Below are positions 18,869-27,128 of a stretch of 64,000 nucleotides of DNA, in pieces (the stretch's first letter is position 1; the number at the start of each line of letters is the position of its first letter). Position numbers and translations under genes: made by a program. Source of the stretch: Moorella sp. E308F (GTDB taxonomy: Bacteria; Bacillota; DSM-521; Neomoorellales; Neomoorellaceae); the NCBI RefSeq assembly GCF_006538365.1, contig NZ_BJKN01000003.1:124432-188431 (forward strand). The letters are read 5' to 3'. The notes below the pieces were generated by a model. That model did not search any database. It saw nothing but the letters and a program-made list of their open reading frames with translations, and had not been told where the DNA came from.

Positions 18869-19655
18869 AGTGATTGTCATCACTTCCGGTAAGGGCGGGG
18901 TTGGCAAAACAACTACTACAGCCAACCTCGGTACCGGCCTGGCCAGTCTGGGTAAGAAAGTTGTTTTAGTTGATACGGATATTGGTTTAAGAAATCTGGA
19001 TGTGGTCATGGGCCTGGAAAACCGGATTGTGTATGATCTTCTTGATGTCGTCGAGGGCCGTTGCCGCTTAAAGCAGGCTTTAATTAAGGATAAAAGGCTG
19101 GAAAACCTCTACCTTTTACCAGCCAACCAGACCAGGGACAAGACAGCCGTCAGCCGCCAGCAGATGATTGACCTGGTGGCCCAGTTACGCGAGGAATATG
19201 AATTTGTGTTAATCGACTGCCCGGCCGGAATTGAAATGGGCTTTAAAAATGCCATCGCCGGGGCGGAAAAGGCCCTGGTGGTTACCACACCGGAAGTTGC
19301 CGCCGTCCGGGATGCCGACCGCATTATCGGGCTCTTAGAAGCAGCCGAAATGGAGGCTCCGCGCTTGATTATCAATCGCCTGCGGCCGGATATGGTGCGC
19401 AAGGGCGACATGATGGACATCGAGGATATGCTGGAGATCCTGGCTATTGATCTCATCGGCGTGGTGCCGGAAGACGAGTATATCGTTATTTCCACCAATC
19501 GCGGCGAACCGGCAGTTCTGGATAAGCATTCCCGGGCCGGCCAGGCCTACCGTAATATCGCCCGCCGTCTTTTAGGAGAAGAAGTTCCCTTCTTGAACTG
19601 GGACGCGGGGAGCGGCATCATGGCCAGGCTCCGCAGACTGATTGGCCTGGGTTAG
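18861..19655 (+). CDS. minD: Septum site-determining ATPase MinD
   Basis: ParA-type ATPase that binds membrane in the ATP form and recruits MinC; released by MinE. ATG 18861 inside the minC end, with GAGGAGG upstream; 264 residues. Deviant Walker A GKGGVGKTTTT near the N-terminus, VLVDTDIGLRNLD, and ATPase switch LIDCPAGIEMGFKNA. The C-terminal amphipathic helix GIMARLRRLIGLG is the membrane-targeting sequence. Confidence 0.96.
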   Translation: MGEVIVITSGKGGVGKTTTTANLGTGLASLGKKVVLVDTDIGLRNLDVVMGLENRIVYDLLDVVEGRCRLKQALIKDKRLENLYLLPANQTRDKTAVSRQQMIDLVAQLREEYEFVLIDCPAGIEMGFKNAIAGAEKALVVTTPEVAAVRDADRIIGLLEAAEMEAPRLIINRLRPDMVRKGDMMDIEDMLEILAIDLIGVVPEDEYIVISTNRGEPAVLDKHSRAGQAYRNIARRLLGEEVPFLNWDAGSGIMARLRRLIGLG

Positions 19656-19671
19656 GAAGGGGGCACGCGGG

Positions 19672-19968
19672 GTGCTGGAATTTTTGCTGCGTTTTTTCGG
19701 GCGAGATATTACAGCCAGCAAAAAGGTTGCCAAGGAACGCCTGCGCCTGGTGCTGGTTCATGACCGGGCCGGTGTTTCCCCTCACCTGCTGGAAGCCCTG
19801 AAAAACGATTTAATCAACGTCATTTCCGAATACCTTGATATCGATACTACGGGGCTGGAGGTTAGCTTAAATCACGAAAATGATTCCGTGGCCCTGGTGG
19901 CCAATATCCCCATCCTCAGGGTCAAGCGCACCTTTAAAACCAGTCCGGAGACCGCCGTTAAAGCATAA
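19672..19968 (+). CDS. minE: Cell division topological specificity factor MinE
   Basis: Drives MinD ATP hydrolysis and oscillation. GTG 19672 behind AGGAAGGGGG; 98 residues. N-terminal amphipathic LEFLLRFFGR membrane segment, anti-MinCD segment (ASKKVAKERLRLVLVHDR) and the topological domain (LKNDLINVISEYLDID). Presence of MinE in a Gram-positive spore former points to Clostridia rather than Bacillus. 16 bp after minD, terminator follows. Confidence 0.95.
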   Translation: MLEFLLRFFGRDITASKKVAKERLRLVLVHDRAGVSPHLLEALKNDLINVISEYLDIDTTGLEVSLNHENDSVALVANIPILRVKRTFKTSPETAVKA

Positions 19969-19972
19969 AAGT

Positions 19973-20005
19973 ATCCCCCGGATTTTGCCGGGGGATTTCC
20001 TTTTA
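19973..20005 (+). terminator. Terminator after minE
   Basis: Nine-bp stem ATCCCCCGG/CCGGGGGAT with a six-base loop and a T-rich tail. Confidence 0.9.
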
Positions 20006-20106
20006 CCGCTATTTTGTTATAGCCCGGCCATGCTTGCTGTTATATAATAATTACGGCCCCTTATTATCATGACTATCATTGACTCCCGTGAAGGGCAGGG
20101 GAAATA

Positions 20107-21243
20107 ATGTTGGAGCGCCGCCTCTGGCGTAATCTCGATTATTATTTTGTGGGTAGCATTATCACCCTGTTATTAATTAGCCTGGCTGTTCTTAGCAGCG
20201 CTGCGGCCAACGTAGCAACAGATCCCTATTATTATGTTAAAAAACAACTGATATGGATTTTTGTTGGCCTAGCAGGGTTGACCGCAGTATTACTTATCGA
20301 TTACGGGCAACTGAAACGCTATCAGTATCCCCTGTATATCTTGAATCTAATTTTATTGTCCGCGGTTTTCTTCATTGGCCATGAAGCTAAGGGAGCCCAG
20401 CGCTGGATCAACCTGGGCCCTTTTCTCCTGCAGCCTTCCGAATTTGCCAAGACCATAACGGTCATTACCCTGGCCTGCTTCCTGGATAAACGCCGGGGCA
20501 AACTTAACCGCTGGCAGGATTTAATCGTACCCTTCGCCTATGTAGCTGTACCCATGCTGCTAATTTTAAAACAGCCCGACCTGGGTACGGCCCTGGTTTT
20601 GCTGGCCATCCTTTTTGGCATGTTGTATATAGGAGGGGCCAACCCCAGGCTGTTATTATTAATCTCCGGCGGCGGCCTCCTCCTGGTCGGACTGGCCCTT
20701 TACGCCCACTTCCATTTCGGCCTGCCCCTGCCCCTGCAGGATTACCAGCTGCGCCGGTTGGTGGTAGTCCTCAATCCCTATAACGACGGCCAGGGCGGTA
20801 CCGGTGCCGGTTACCATGTCATCCAGTCCCAGATCGCCATCGGCTCCGGCGGGTGGTGGGGGGTCGGCTTTCGCCAGGGTTCCCAGGTGCAGCTCAATTT
20901 CCTGCCGGAACACCATACCGACTTTATCTTCTCAGTAGTCGGGGAAGAGCTGGGATTCGTTCGTACTGTGGGTATTCTTGCCCTTTATTTCTTGCTCCTC
21001 TACCGCATGATTCGGATTGCTGCCCAGGCCAAGGACATGTTTGGCGCTTTGCTGGTGGGCGGCGTAGTCTCCATGTTTACCTTTCATATTTTGGTTAATG
21101 TGGGCATGACCATAGGTATTATGCCGGTGACGGGGATACCTCTGCCCCTTTTTAGCTACGGGGGGAGCGCTATGCTGGCCAATATGCTGGCCCTGGGGTT
21201 GGTTCTCAATGTTAACCTCAGGCGGCAAAAAATTCTTTTTTAG
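20107..21243 (+). CDS. rodA: Rod shape SEDS glycosyltransferase RodA
   Basis: Polytopic SEDS-family peptidoglycan polymerase partnering with class B PBP2. 378 residues with about ten membrane spans; signature segments KGAQRWINLGPFLLQPSEFAK, VLKQPDLGTALV-type loop (LLILKQPDLGTALVLL), GSGGWWGVGFRQGSQ and LPEHHTDFIFSVVGEELGF, and the C-terminal GIPLPLFSYGGSAM motif. Its PBP partner is likely the mrdA product 2 kb upstream. Confidence 0.95.
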   Translation: MLERRLWRNLDYYFVGSIITLLLISLAVLSSAAANVATDPYYYVKKQLIWIFVGLAGLTAVLLIDYGQLKRYQYPLYILNLILLSAVFFIGHEAKGAQRWINLGPFLLQPSEFAKTITVITLACFLDKRRGKLNRWQDLIVPFAYVAVPMLLILKQPDLGTALVLLAILFGMLYIGGANPRLLLLISGGGLLLVGLALYAHFHFGLPLPLQDYQLRRLVVVLNPYNDGQGGTGAGYHVIQSQIAIGSGGWWGVGFRQGSQVQLNFLPEHHTDFIFSVVGEELGFVRTVGILALYFLLLYRMIRIAAQAKDMFGALLVGGVVSMFTFHILVNVGMTIGIMPVTGIPLPLFSYGGSAMLANMLALGLVLNVNLRRQKILF

Positions 21244-21254
21244 AGTTGTTCCTA

Positions 21255-21283
21255 TTGACAAGGGGTAACCCCTTGTGTATATT
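21255..21283 (+). promoter_or_regulatory. Sigma-A promoter of groES-groEL
   Basis: TTGACA at 21255-21260, 17-bp spacer, TATATT at 21278-21283. The spacer holds a palindrome, CAAGGGGTAACCCCTTG. Confidence 0.85.
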
Positions 21284-21295
21284 AGTAATTGGCTG

Positions 21296-21322
21296 TTAGC
21301 ACTAAGCTCAGGTGAGTGCTAA
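21296..21322 (+). promoter_or_regulatory. CIRCE operator (HrcA binding site)
   Basis: TTAGCACTA, nine-base spacer, GAGTGCTAA: the classic 9-9-9 CIRCE inverted repeat with one mismatch in the left arm. It lies just downstream of the -10, where HrcA represses groESL and is relieved on heat stress. Confidence 0.95.
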
Positions 21323-21355
21323 CAACTCCTAAATGCTGTGAAAGGAGGAGTTTTC

Positions 21356-21643
21356 ATGCTTAAACCGCTTGCCGACAGGGTAGTACTTAAGGTCCTGACC
21401 GGCGAAGAAAAAACCCAGGGGGGTATTGTTTTACCGGATACTGCCAAGGAAAAGCCCCAGGAAGGGGAAGTAGTGGCCGTCGGACCGGGCAAGATCCTGG
21501 AAAACGGTACCCGGGTAGCGCCGGAAGTTAAGGTTGGCGACATAGTAGTCTTTGCCAAATACAGTGGTACTGAAGTCAAATATGAAGGCCAGGAATATCT
21601 GATTATCCGTGACAGCGACATCCTGGCCATTAAGGAAAAATAA
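21356..21643 (+). CDS. groS: Co-chaperonin GroES
   Basis: Heptameric lid of the GroEL chamber. ATG 21356 has AAAGGAGGAG six bases upstream; the GTG at 21338 is not needed. 95 residues with [11 protein letters not shown] at the start, the mobile loop ([18 protein letters not shown]) and [23 protein letters not shown]. Co-transcribed with groEL, 24 bp apart, under CIRCE control. Confidence 0.97.
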   Translation: MLKPLADRVVLKVLTGEEKTQGGIVLPDTAKEKPQEGEVVAVGPGKILENGTRVAPEVKVGDIVVFAKYSGTEVKYEGQEYLIIRDSDILAIKEK

Positions 21644-21667
21644 AGGAATTTAAAGGAGGTAGAAATT

Positions 21668-23284
21668 ATGGCTGCCAAACAGCTGGCCTTTGATACGGAA
21701 GCCAGGCGCGCCCTGGAAAGAGGTGTCAGCGCTGTTGCCCAAGCGGTGAAAGTCACCCTGGGACCGAAGGGCCGCAATGTGGTCATAGAACGCAAATTCG
21801 GTTCCCCGGTCATCACCAAAGACGGGGTTACCGTAGCTAAAGAAATTGAGCTGCAAGATCCCTATGAAAACATGGGTGCCCAGCTCTGCCGGGAAGTCGC
21901 TTCTAAGACAAACGATGTCGCCGGTGATGGAACAACCACTGCCACCGTTCTCGCCCAGGCCATTGTCCTGGAAGGCTTGAAGAATGTGGCCGCCGGGGCC
22001 AATCCCGTCTTCATCAAGAAGGGCATTGACCGGGCTGTGGAAGCTGTGGTGGAAGAAATCAAGAAGATAAGCATCCCGGTGGAATCCAAGGAGAGCATAG
22101 CCCATGTAGCCTCCATTGCCGCCAATGAGCGCGAGATTGGCGAGCTCATTGCCGATGCCATGGAGAAGGTTGGTAAAGACGGCGTCATCACAGTGGAAGA
22201 ATCCAAAGGTACGGCCACTACTGTAGAAGTAGTGGAAGGTATGGAATTCGACCGCGGGTATGTATCGCCGTATTTTGTTACCAACGCCGAGGCCATGGAA
22301 GCCGAATTTGAAGAACCCTATATACTTATCCATGAAAAGAAGATCTCGGCTATCAATGACCTGCTACCCCTGCTGGAAAAGGTAGTTCGTACGGGTAAAC
22401 CCCTGGTTATCATAGCCGAGGATGTGGAGGGCGAAGCCCTGGCCACCCTGGTGGTTAACAAGCTGCGCGGCACCCTGAACTGCGCTGCCGTCAAGGCTCC
22501 CGGCTTTGGCGACCGCCGTAAAGCCATGATGGAGGATATCGCTATCCTGACTGGTGGCACCTTTATCTCCGAGGACCTGGGTGTCAAGCTGGAGAATGTT
22601 GACCTCCACATGCTGGGCCGGGCCAAGAAGGTCAAGATTGCCAAGGAAAAGACCACCATTGTCGAAGGTTACGGTAAGAAAGATGCTATTGACGGCCGCA
22701 TAGCCCAGATTAAGAAGCAGATTGAAGAGACCGATTCCGATTACGACCGCGAGAAGCTACAGGAACGCCTGGCCAAGATGGCCGGCGGCGTAGCCGTCAT
22801 CCGTGTCGGTGCGGCTACCGAAACCGAACTGAAAGAGAAGAAACACCGGGTGGAAGACGCTCTGGCCGCTACGCGGGCTGCTGTTGAGGAAGGTATTGTC
22901 CCCGGCGGCGGTGCCACCCTGGTCCACTGCATCCCGGCGGTAGAAAAGCTCCAGGCCGAGGGCGATGAGGCTGTGGGTGTCCGGATCATCAAACGGGCCC
23001 TGGAAGAACCCCTGCGCCAGATTGCAGCCAACGCCGGCCTGGAAGGTTCGGTTATTGTAGAACGGGTACGCAACGAAAAGCCCGGCATCGGCTTCGATGC
23101 TGTCTCCGAGCAGTATGTTGACATGGTGAAAGCCGGTATTGTTGACCCGGCCAAGGTTACCCGCAGCGCCCTGCAGAATGCGGCCAGCATTGCTGCCATG
23201 CTGCTGACCACCGAAGCCCTGGTCGCCGAGATACCCAAGGAAGAAAAGAATCCTCCCATGCCGCCCGGCGGTATGGATTATTAA
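21668..23284 (+). CDS. groL: Chaperonin GroEL
   Basis: 60-kDa chaperonin forming double seven-membered rings. 538 residues. [37 protein letters not shown] (ATP site), and [10 protein letters not shown] are visible; the C-terminus ends in a short PPGGMDY tail rather than long GGM repeats. Start ATG behind TAAAGGAGG. Confidence 0.98.
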   Translation: MAAKQLAFDTEARRALERGVSAVAQAVKVTLGPKGRNVVIERKFGSPVITKDGVTVAKEIELQDPYENMGAQLCREVASKTNDVAGDGTTTATVLAQAIVLEGLKNVAAGANPVFIKKGIDRAVEAVVEEIKKISIPVESKESIAHVASIAANEREIGELIADAMEKVGKDGVITVEESKGTATTVEVVEGMEFDRGYVSPYFVTNAEAMEAEFEEPYILIHEKKISAINDLLPLLEKVVRTGKPLVIIAEDVEGEALATLVVNKLRGTLNCAAVKAPGFGDRRKAMMEDIAILTGGTFISEDLGVKLENVDLHMLGRAKKVKIAKEKTTIVEGYGKKDAIDGRIAQIKKQIEETDSDYDREKLQERLAKMAGGVAVIRVGAATETELKEKKHRVEDALAATRAAVEEGIVPGGGATLVHCIPAVEKLQAEGDEAVGVRIIKRALEEPLRQIAANAGLEGSVIVERVRNEKPGIGFDAVSEQYVDMVKAGIVDPAKVTRSALQNAASIAAMLLTTEALVAEIPKEEKNPPMPPGGMDY

Positions 23285-23296
23285 AGTAGAAAAGGG

Positions 23297-23328
23297 CCTG
23301 GAGGTTATGTCCTCCAGGTTCTTTTTTC
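23297..23328 (+). terminator. Terminator after groEL
   Basis: Eight-bp stem CCTGGAGG/CCTCCAGG with six-base loop followed by TTCTTTTTT. Confidence 0.9.
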
Positions 23329-23435
23329 TACCCCCTTTTTAATTAAATAAATATAAAGGCGGGTGAAAATTGCTGCCAGGAGCTACAGGCCGGCGTTAAA
23401 TGTGAAAATATGGCTTATATAATCTTAAATAGCCC

Positions 23436-23464
23436 TTGCGTTAAGAAACTATGAATAGTAAAAT
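23436..23464 (+). promoter_or_regulatory. Promoter of the thiamine operon
   Basis: TTGCGT at 23436-23441, 17-bp spacer, TAAAAT at 23459-23464, directly upstream of the TPP riboswitch. Confidence 0.6.
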
Positions 23465-23479
23465 TATAGCAAAATTAAT

Positions 23480-23575
23480 ATGGAGGGGAGCTCCTGTTAG
23501 GGGCTGAGAAAGGGCTAGTGAGCACCTGACCCTTTGACCTGATCAGGGTAATGCCTGCGGAGGGAGAGTGAACGT
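23480..23575 (+). promoter_or_regulatory. TPP riboswitch (THI element)
   Basis: Contains the conserved aptamer blocks GGGGCTGAGA, ACCCTTTGACCTGATCAGG, GGTAATGCC and GCGGAGGGA in the correct order. Binding of thiamine pyrophosphate should favour the terminator immediately downstream and switch off thiESG-hydG. Confidence 0.95.
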
Positions 23576-23580
23576 TTACG

Positions 23581-23618
23581 ACCGGTGTCCTCCTCCAAAG
23601 GAGCACACCGGTTTTTTT
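23581..23618 (+). terminator. Riboswitch-controlled terminator
   Basis: Stem ACCGGTGT/ACACCGGT with an inner CTCC/GGAG pairing, then seven T. Expression platform of the TPP riboswitch. Between it and thiE (23619-23756) a perfect hairpin AAACTGGC-GTG-GCCAGTTT (23687-23705) is the only other structure noticed. Confidence 0.9.
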
Positions 23619-23756
23619 ACTGGCAGAGGTTCTCATGAAGGCACCCTGCACCGGCGAACGAAGAAAATGAGAGATAAGTAGATCTGAAACTGGCGTGGCC
23701 AGTTTCCACAGAAATCCCACCTCTAACCTCCCACTTCGCACCTCTCATATACGGAG

Positions 23757-24371
23757 GTGTTGACCCTGGCCTGGCTTTATGTCATCACCAGCCGTCGCCT
23801 TGCTGGTGCCAGGTCTCTGGTAGACCTGGCTGCAAAGCTGGAAGGAGTAGATTACCTACAGCTGCGAGAAAAGGATTTAACCGGTAGGGAACTTTACCAT
23901 CTGGCCCTGGATATAAAGCAGGTCCTGCCGCCGGGAACACGGCTGCTGATCAATGACCGGCTGGATGTGGCCCTGGCCGCCGGAGCCGACGGGGTGCATC
24001 TGGGCGAAAACTCACTGCCGCCGGCCGTGGCCCGCAGGCTTTTAGGGCCTGAGAAAATCATGGGGGTATCCGTCCACAGCGTGACGGCCGCCCGGGAGGC
24101 GGAGAAGGCCGGTGCAGATTACCTGCTGTTCGGCCACATATTCCCGACGGCTTCCAAGGAGGGAATCCCCCCCAGGGGGGTGGGAAGCTTGCGGGAAGTC
24201 GTTGCCAGTGTTGGTATACCAATTATCGCCCTGGGCGGCATCAATGCCGCCAATGCCCGCCAATGCCTTGCCGCCGGGGTCAGGGGTGTGGCCGTGATGT
24301 CAGCCGTTATGGCTGCTTCCGACCCGGCCCGGGCTGTTGCTGAATTAAAGCAGACCCTGAATAAGAGGTGA
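23757..24371 (+). CDS. thiE: Thiamine-phosphate synthase
   Basis: Joins the HMP-pyrophosphate and thiazole phosphate moieties to give thiamine phosphate. About 204 residues, TIM barrel: YLQLREKDL, LLINDRLDVALAAGADGVHLG, GVSVHS, and PTASKEGIPPRGVG phosphate-binding segment. The start is unclear: the only GGAGG (23753-23757) overlaps the GTG at 23757 and is two bases from TTG 23760, while a CTG at 23766 would have ideal spacing. First gene after the TPP riboswitch. Confidence 0.93.
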   Translation: MLTLAWLYVITSRRLAGARSLVDLAAKLEGVDYLQLREKDLTGRELYHLALDIKQVLPPGTRLLINDRLDVALAAGADGVHLGENSLPPAVARRLLGPEKIMGVSVHSVTAAREAEKAGADYLLFGHIFPTASKEGIPPRGVGSLREVVASVGIPIIALGGINAANARQCLAAGVRGVAVMSAVMAASDPARAVAELKQTLNKR

Positions 24372-24416
24372 GGAGTGGGAGGTGGGAAACGGGAGGGTAA
24401 AGTACATGGAAATACC

Positions 24417-24471
24417 GGGCTGGCATTTGTCGGCAGCGAGCAAGCTTCTGCCGAGCGAGACAATGCCAGCC
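24417..24471 (+). repeat. Short copy C of the interspersed repeat
   Basis: 55 bp between GGGCTGGCATTTGTC and GACAATGCCAGCC with GCGAGC/GAGCGA blocks and an inner CGGCAG/CTGCCG hairpin. Compared with the ~210 bp form the middle is missing. It is followed by TACGACAGAGTT, similar to what follows copy D, and then by the thiS ribosome site. Confidence 0.8.
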
Positions 24472-24506
24472 TACGACAGAGTTGTTTGGGGGGAGGCAAT
24501 ATTATT

Positions 24507-24707
24507 ATGCGCCTGAAGGTGAATGGCGAAGAGCGGGATGTAGCGGCCGGGTTGACGGTTGCCGAACTGCTGCAGGAGCTGGGGATCGAGGGCCGTTATA
24601 TGGCCCTGGAACGCAACCGGCAGGTTGTACCCCGGCAGGACTACGCGACAACTGTTCTTGAGGAAGGTGATGAACTGGAAATCATACGTTTTGTCGGGGG
24701 AGGCTGA
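24507..24707 (+). CDS. thiS: Thiamine biosynthesis sulfur carrier ThiS
   Basis: Ubiquitin-like protein that carries sulfur as a C-terminal thiocarboxylate to ThiG. ATG 24507 behind GGGGGGAGG; 66 residues. MRLKVNGEERDVAAG, TVAELLQELGI and a C-terminal FVGGG fit the family, whose last two residues must be Gly-Gly. The longer open frame from 24375 runs through repeat copy C and is not protein. Confidence 0.93.
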   Translation: MRLKVNGEERDVAAGLTVAELLQELGIEGRYMALERNRQVVPRQDYATTVLEEGDELEIIRFVGGG

Positions 24708-24806
24708 TGCCGGCCGAAGTCACCTTGCTGTTGAGGCCAGGTCGCTGGCTGCAGGCAAATGCCAGCTATATGCAAAAGTTCAAATTGCTACAGGGAGGAA
24801 TCTTTT

Positions 24807-25583
24807 ATGAATGATAAACTGGTCATCGCCGGCCGGGAGTTCAATTCCCGCCTGATGGTCGGGACCGGCAAGTACGCCACCATGGAGCTCATGCAGCAGG
24901 CTATTGCTGCCTCAGGGGCGGAGATAGTGACGGTAGCTGTGCGCAGGATCAATCTTCAGTCTCCGGGCCCATCCCTCCTGGATTACCTCGACCTGAAGAA
25001 GATAACCCTCTTACCCAATACCGCCGGGGCCACTACCGTTGATGAAGCGGTGCGTCTGGCCCGCCTGGCCCGGGAAGCAGGCCTTTCCGACATGGTCAAA
25101 CTTGAGGTTATCGGCGACCAGGAAACCCTTTTACCTGACCCTGTGGCTACCATTGAGGCTACCCGCATCCTCGTCAAGGAAGGCTTTATTGTTTTACCCT
25201 ACACCACCCAGGACGTAGTTGTGGCCCGGCGTCTGGTGGAAGCCGGGGCGGCTACAGTTATGCCCCTGGGTTCGCCCATCGGCTCGGGGCAAGGGTTGCC
25301 CAACTTTGATGCCATTAGGCTCATCATCGACCGCGTTAATGTCCCGGTGATAGTTGATGCCGGCATCGGTGCTCCCTCCGACGCCGCCCTGGCTATGGAA
25401 ATCGGCGCTTCGGCCTGCCTGATCAATACAGCCATTGCTGAAGCTCGCGATCCTGTCCTCATGGCCACAGCTATGCGTGAGGCAGTAATTGCCGGCCGGC
25501 TGGGGTACCTCGCCGGCAGGATACCCAAGAAAACCTATGCCAGCCCCAGCAGTCCCACCGAGGGTATGATCGGCCGCGGCTAG
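24807..25583 (+). CDS. thiG: Thiazole synthase
   Basis: Condenses 1-deoxyxylulose 5-phosphate, dehydroglycine and ThiS thiocarboxylate into thiazole phosphate. ATG 24807 behind GGGAGG; 258 residues. TIM-barrel enzyme with [14 protein letters not shown], catalytic Lys in MVKLEVIGD, and [19 protein letters not shown]. The 99-bp gap from thiS holds a fragment (AAATGCCAGC) reminiscent of the repeat end but no clear element. Dehydroglycine could come from the next gene. Confidence 0.95.
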   Translation: MNDKLVIAGREFNSRLMVGTGKYATMELMQQAIAASGAEIVTVAVRRINLQSPGPSLLDYLDLKKITLLPNTAGATTVDEAVRLARLAREAGLSDMVKLEVIGDQETLLPDPVATIEATRILVKEGFIVLPYTTQDVVVARRLVEAGAATVMPLGSPIGSGQGLPNFDAIRLIIDRVNVPVIVDAGIGAPSDAALAMEIGASACLINTAIAEARDPVLMATAMREAVIAGRLGYLAGRIPKKTYASPSSPTEGMIGRG

Positions 25584-25654
25584 GAAAGACACCCTTTCCC
25601 AACGAGCCGAGGGGCGGGGGCCCCGTCACATTTCCTATTCGGAGGTGTTTGTAT

Positions 25655-27052
25655 ATGAACGTGCCGGCTTATGAATACGACGGTGAGCTGAAGGCGATAG
25701 TTGATGCCGAAGCCATCGAGGCCCTCCTGGCAACGCCGCCCCCCGGAGGAGCGGCCCTGGATGCCATTTTACGTAAGGCCCGCTCTTTAAAGGGGTTAAG
25801 CCTGGAAGAAGCAGCCGCTATCCTTAATTTAAATGATGACGCTTTGCTGCCAAAGGTTTACCGGGCGGCAGCCGAGGTTAAAGAGCGGGTTTATGGCCGG
25901 AGAATAGTTCTTTTTGCTCCCCTGTATATCAGCAATCGCTGCAGCAATAACTGTCTCTACTGCGGTTTCCGCCGCGATAACAGGGACCTTAAACGCAGGC
26001 TTCTAAGTCCGGAAGAGATTGGTAAAGAAGCCCGGGCCCTGGCTGAGCAGGGCTTCCAGCGTGTCCTCCTGGTCGCCGGTGAAGGCCGGCCGGGTGCCGA
26101 TGTTGATTACCTCTGCCAGGCCGTCGAGGCGGTTTACCGCTATTCGCCCCTGCGTATTGTCCACCTTAACGTTGCTCCCCAGACGGTGGCCGGATTTCGC
26201 CGCTTGAAGCAGGCCGGGGCCGGCGTTTACCAGTGTTTCCAGGAAACCTACCATCCTGCTACTTACCGGGTAATGCATCCTGCCGGCATCAAGGCCGACT
26301 ACGGCTGGCGCCTGACGGTCATGCACCGGGCCATGGCCGCCGGATTTGGCGACGTGGGCATGGGGCCGCTCCTGGGCCTGTATGATTACCGTTTTGAGGT
26401 CCTGGCGGCCATCAGCCATGCCCGCAGCCTGGAGGAGGCGTTCGGCGCCGGTCCCCATACCATGTCGGTGCCGCGCCTGCGGCCGGCCCTGGGGGCGGCT
26501 TTAACTGAGGTACCCTATCCTTTAAGCGATACCGATTTCCGCAAGGTTATAGCCGTTTACCGCCTGGCCTTACCATATGTCGGCCTGGTGCTCACTACCA
26601 GGGAGCGGCCGGAACTACGGGATGAGCTGGTGGATATGGGTGTTTCTCAGATTTCCGCCGGTTCCTGTGTCAGCCCGGGCGGCTACGCTGAACCTGAAGA
26701 CCCGGCCGCCCAGTTTGAAGTGGGCGACCACCGGCCTTTGAGCGCCATGGTAGCCATGCTGCTGCAACATGGCCACCTGCCCAGTTTTTGTACCGCCTGT
26801 TACCGCTCTGGCCGTACCGGTAAACGTTTTACCGCCCTGGCGCGGGAAGGTGACATCCGGCGTTTCTGCCTGCCCAACGCCATCTTGAGTTTTCAGGAGT
26901 ACCTGGTGACAAAAGCGCCGTCGGAGCTAAAGGCTGCAGGGGAAAGGGTTATTGCTGCGGCCATAGCTACCATTGCTGATAGCAACTTGCGGGAGGAGAT
27001 CATGAAGCGCCTGGAACAAACCCGCCATGGAGAGATAGATTTACATTTCTAA
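25655..27052 (+). CDS. hydG: Radical SAM tyrosine lyase, HydG-type, in the thiamine operon
   Basis: Both HydG and ThiH cleave tyrosine to p-cresol and dehydroglycine; HydG then makes CO and cyanide for the [FeFe]-hydrogenase H-cluster. ATG 25655 has GGAGGT eight bases upstream; 465 residues. Radical SAM cluster Cys96, Cys100, Cys103 (CX3CX2C). The C-terminus has Cys379, Cys382 and Cys405, the CX2CX22C auxiliary-cluster motif of HydG, and the length is HydG's (~465) rather than ThiH's (~370). Its place after thiSG argues for a ThiH role, so one enzyme may serve both, or it was recruited. Sequence favours HydG. Confidence 0.85.
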   Translation: MNVPAYEYDGELKAIVDAEAIEALLATPPPGGAALDAILRKARSLKGLSLEEAAAILNLNDDALLPKVYRAAAEVKERVYGRRIVLFAPLYISNRCSNNCLYCGFRRDNRDLKRRLLSPEEIGKEARALAEQGFQRVLLVAGEGRPGADVDYLCQAVEAVYRYSPLRIVHLNVAPQTVAGFRRLKQAGAGVYQCFQETYHPATYRVMHPAGIKADYGWRLTVMHRAMAAGFGDVGMGPLLGLYDYRFEVLAAISHARSLEEAFGAGPHTMSVPRLRPALGAALTEVPYPLSDTDFRKVIAVYRLALPYVGLVLTTRERPELRDELVDMGVSQISAGSCVSPGGYAEPEDPAAQFEVGDHRPLSAMVAMLLQHGHLPSFCTACYRSGRTGKRFTALAREGDIRRFCLPNAILSFQEYLVTKAPSELKAAGERVIAAAIATIADSNLREEIMKRLEQTRHGEIDLHF

Positions 27053-27128
27053 CACTTTCATTAGTCATACCTCCCCGGTCCGGGCATATACATAAATAAA
27101 GAAATATGCTTGTCCGGGGGGACGCAAG

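Noticed and set aside
24708-24806. Further repeat copy between thiS and thiG
   Set aside because: GGCAAATGCCAGC resembles one repeat end, but the other end and the GAGCGAGC core are absent.
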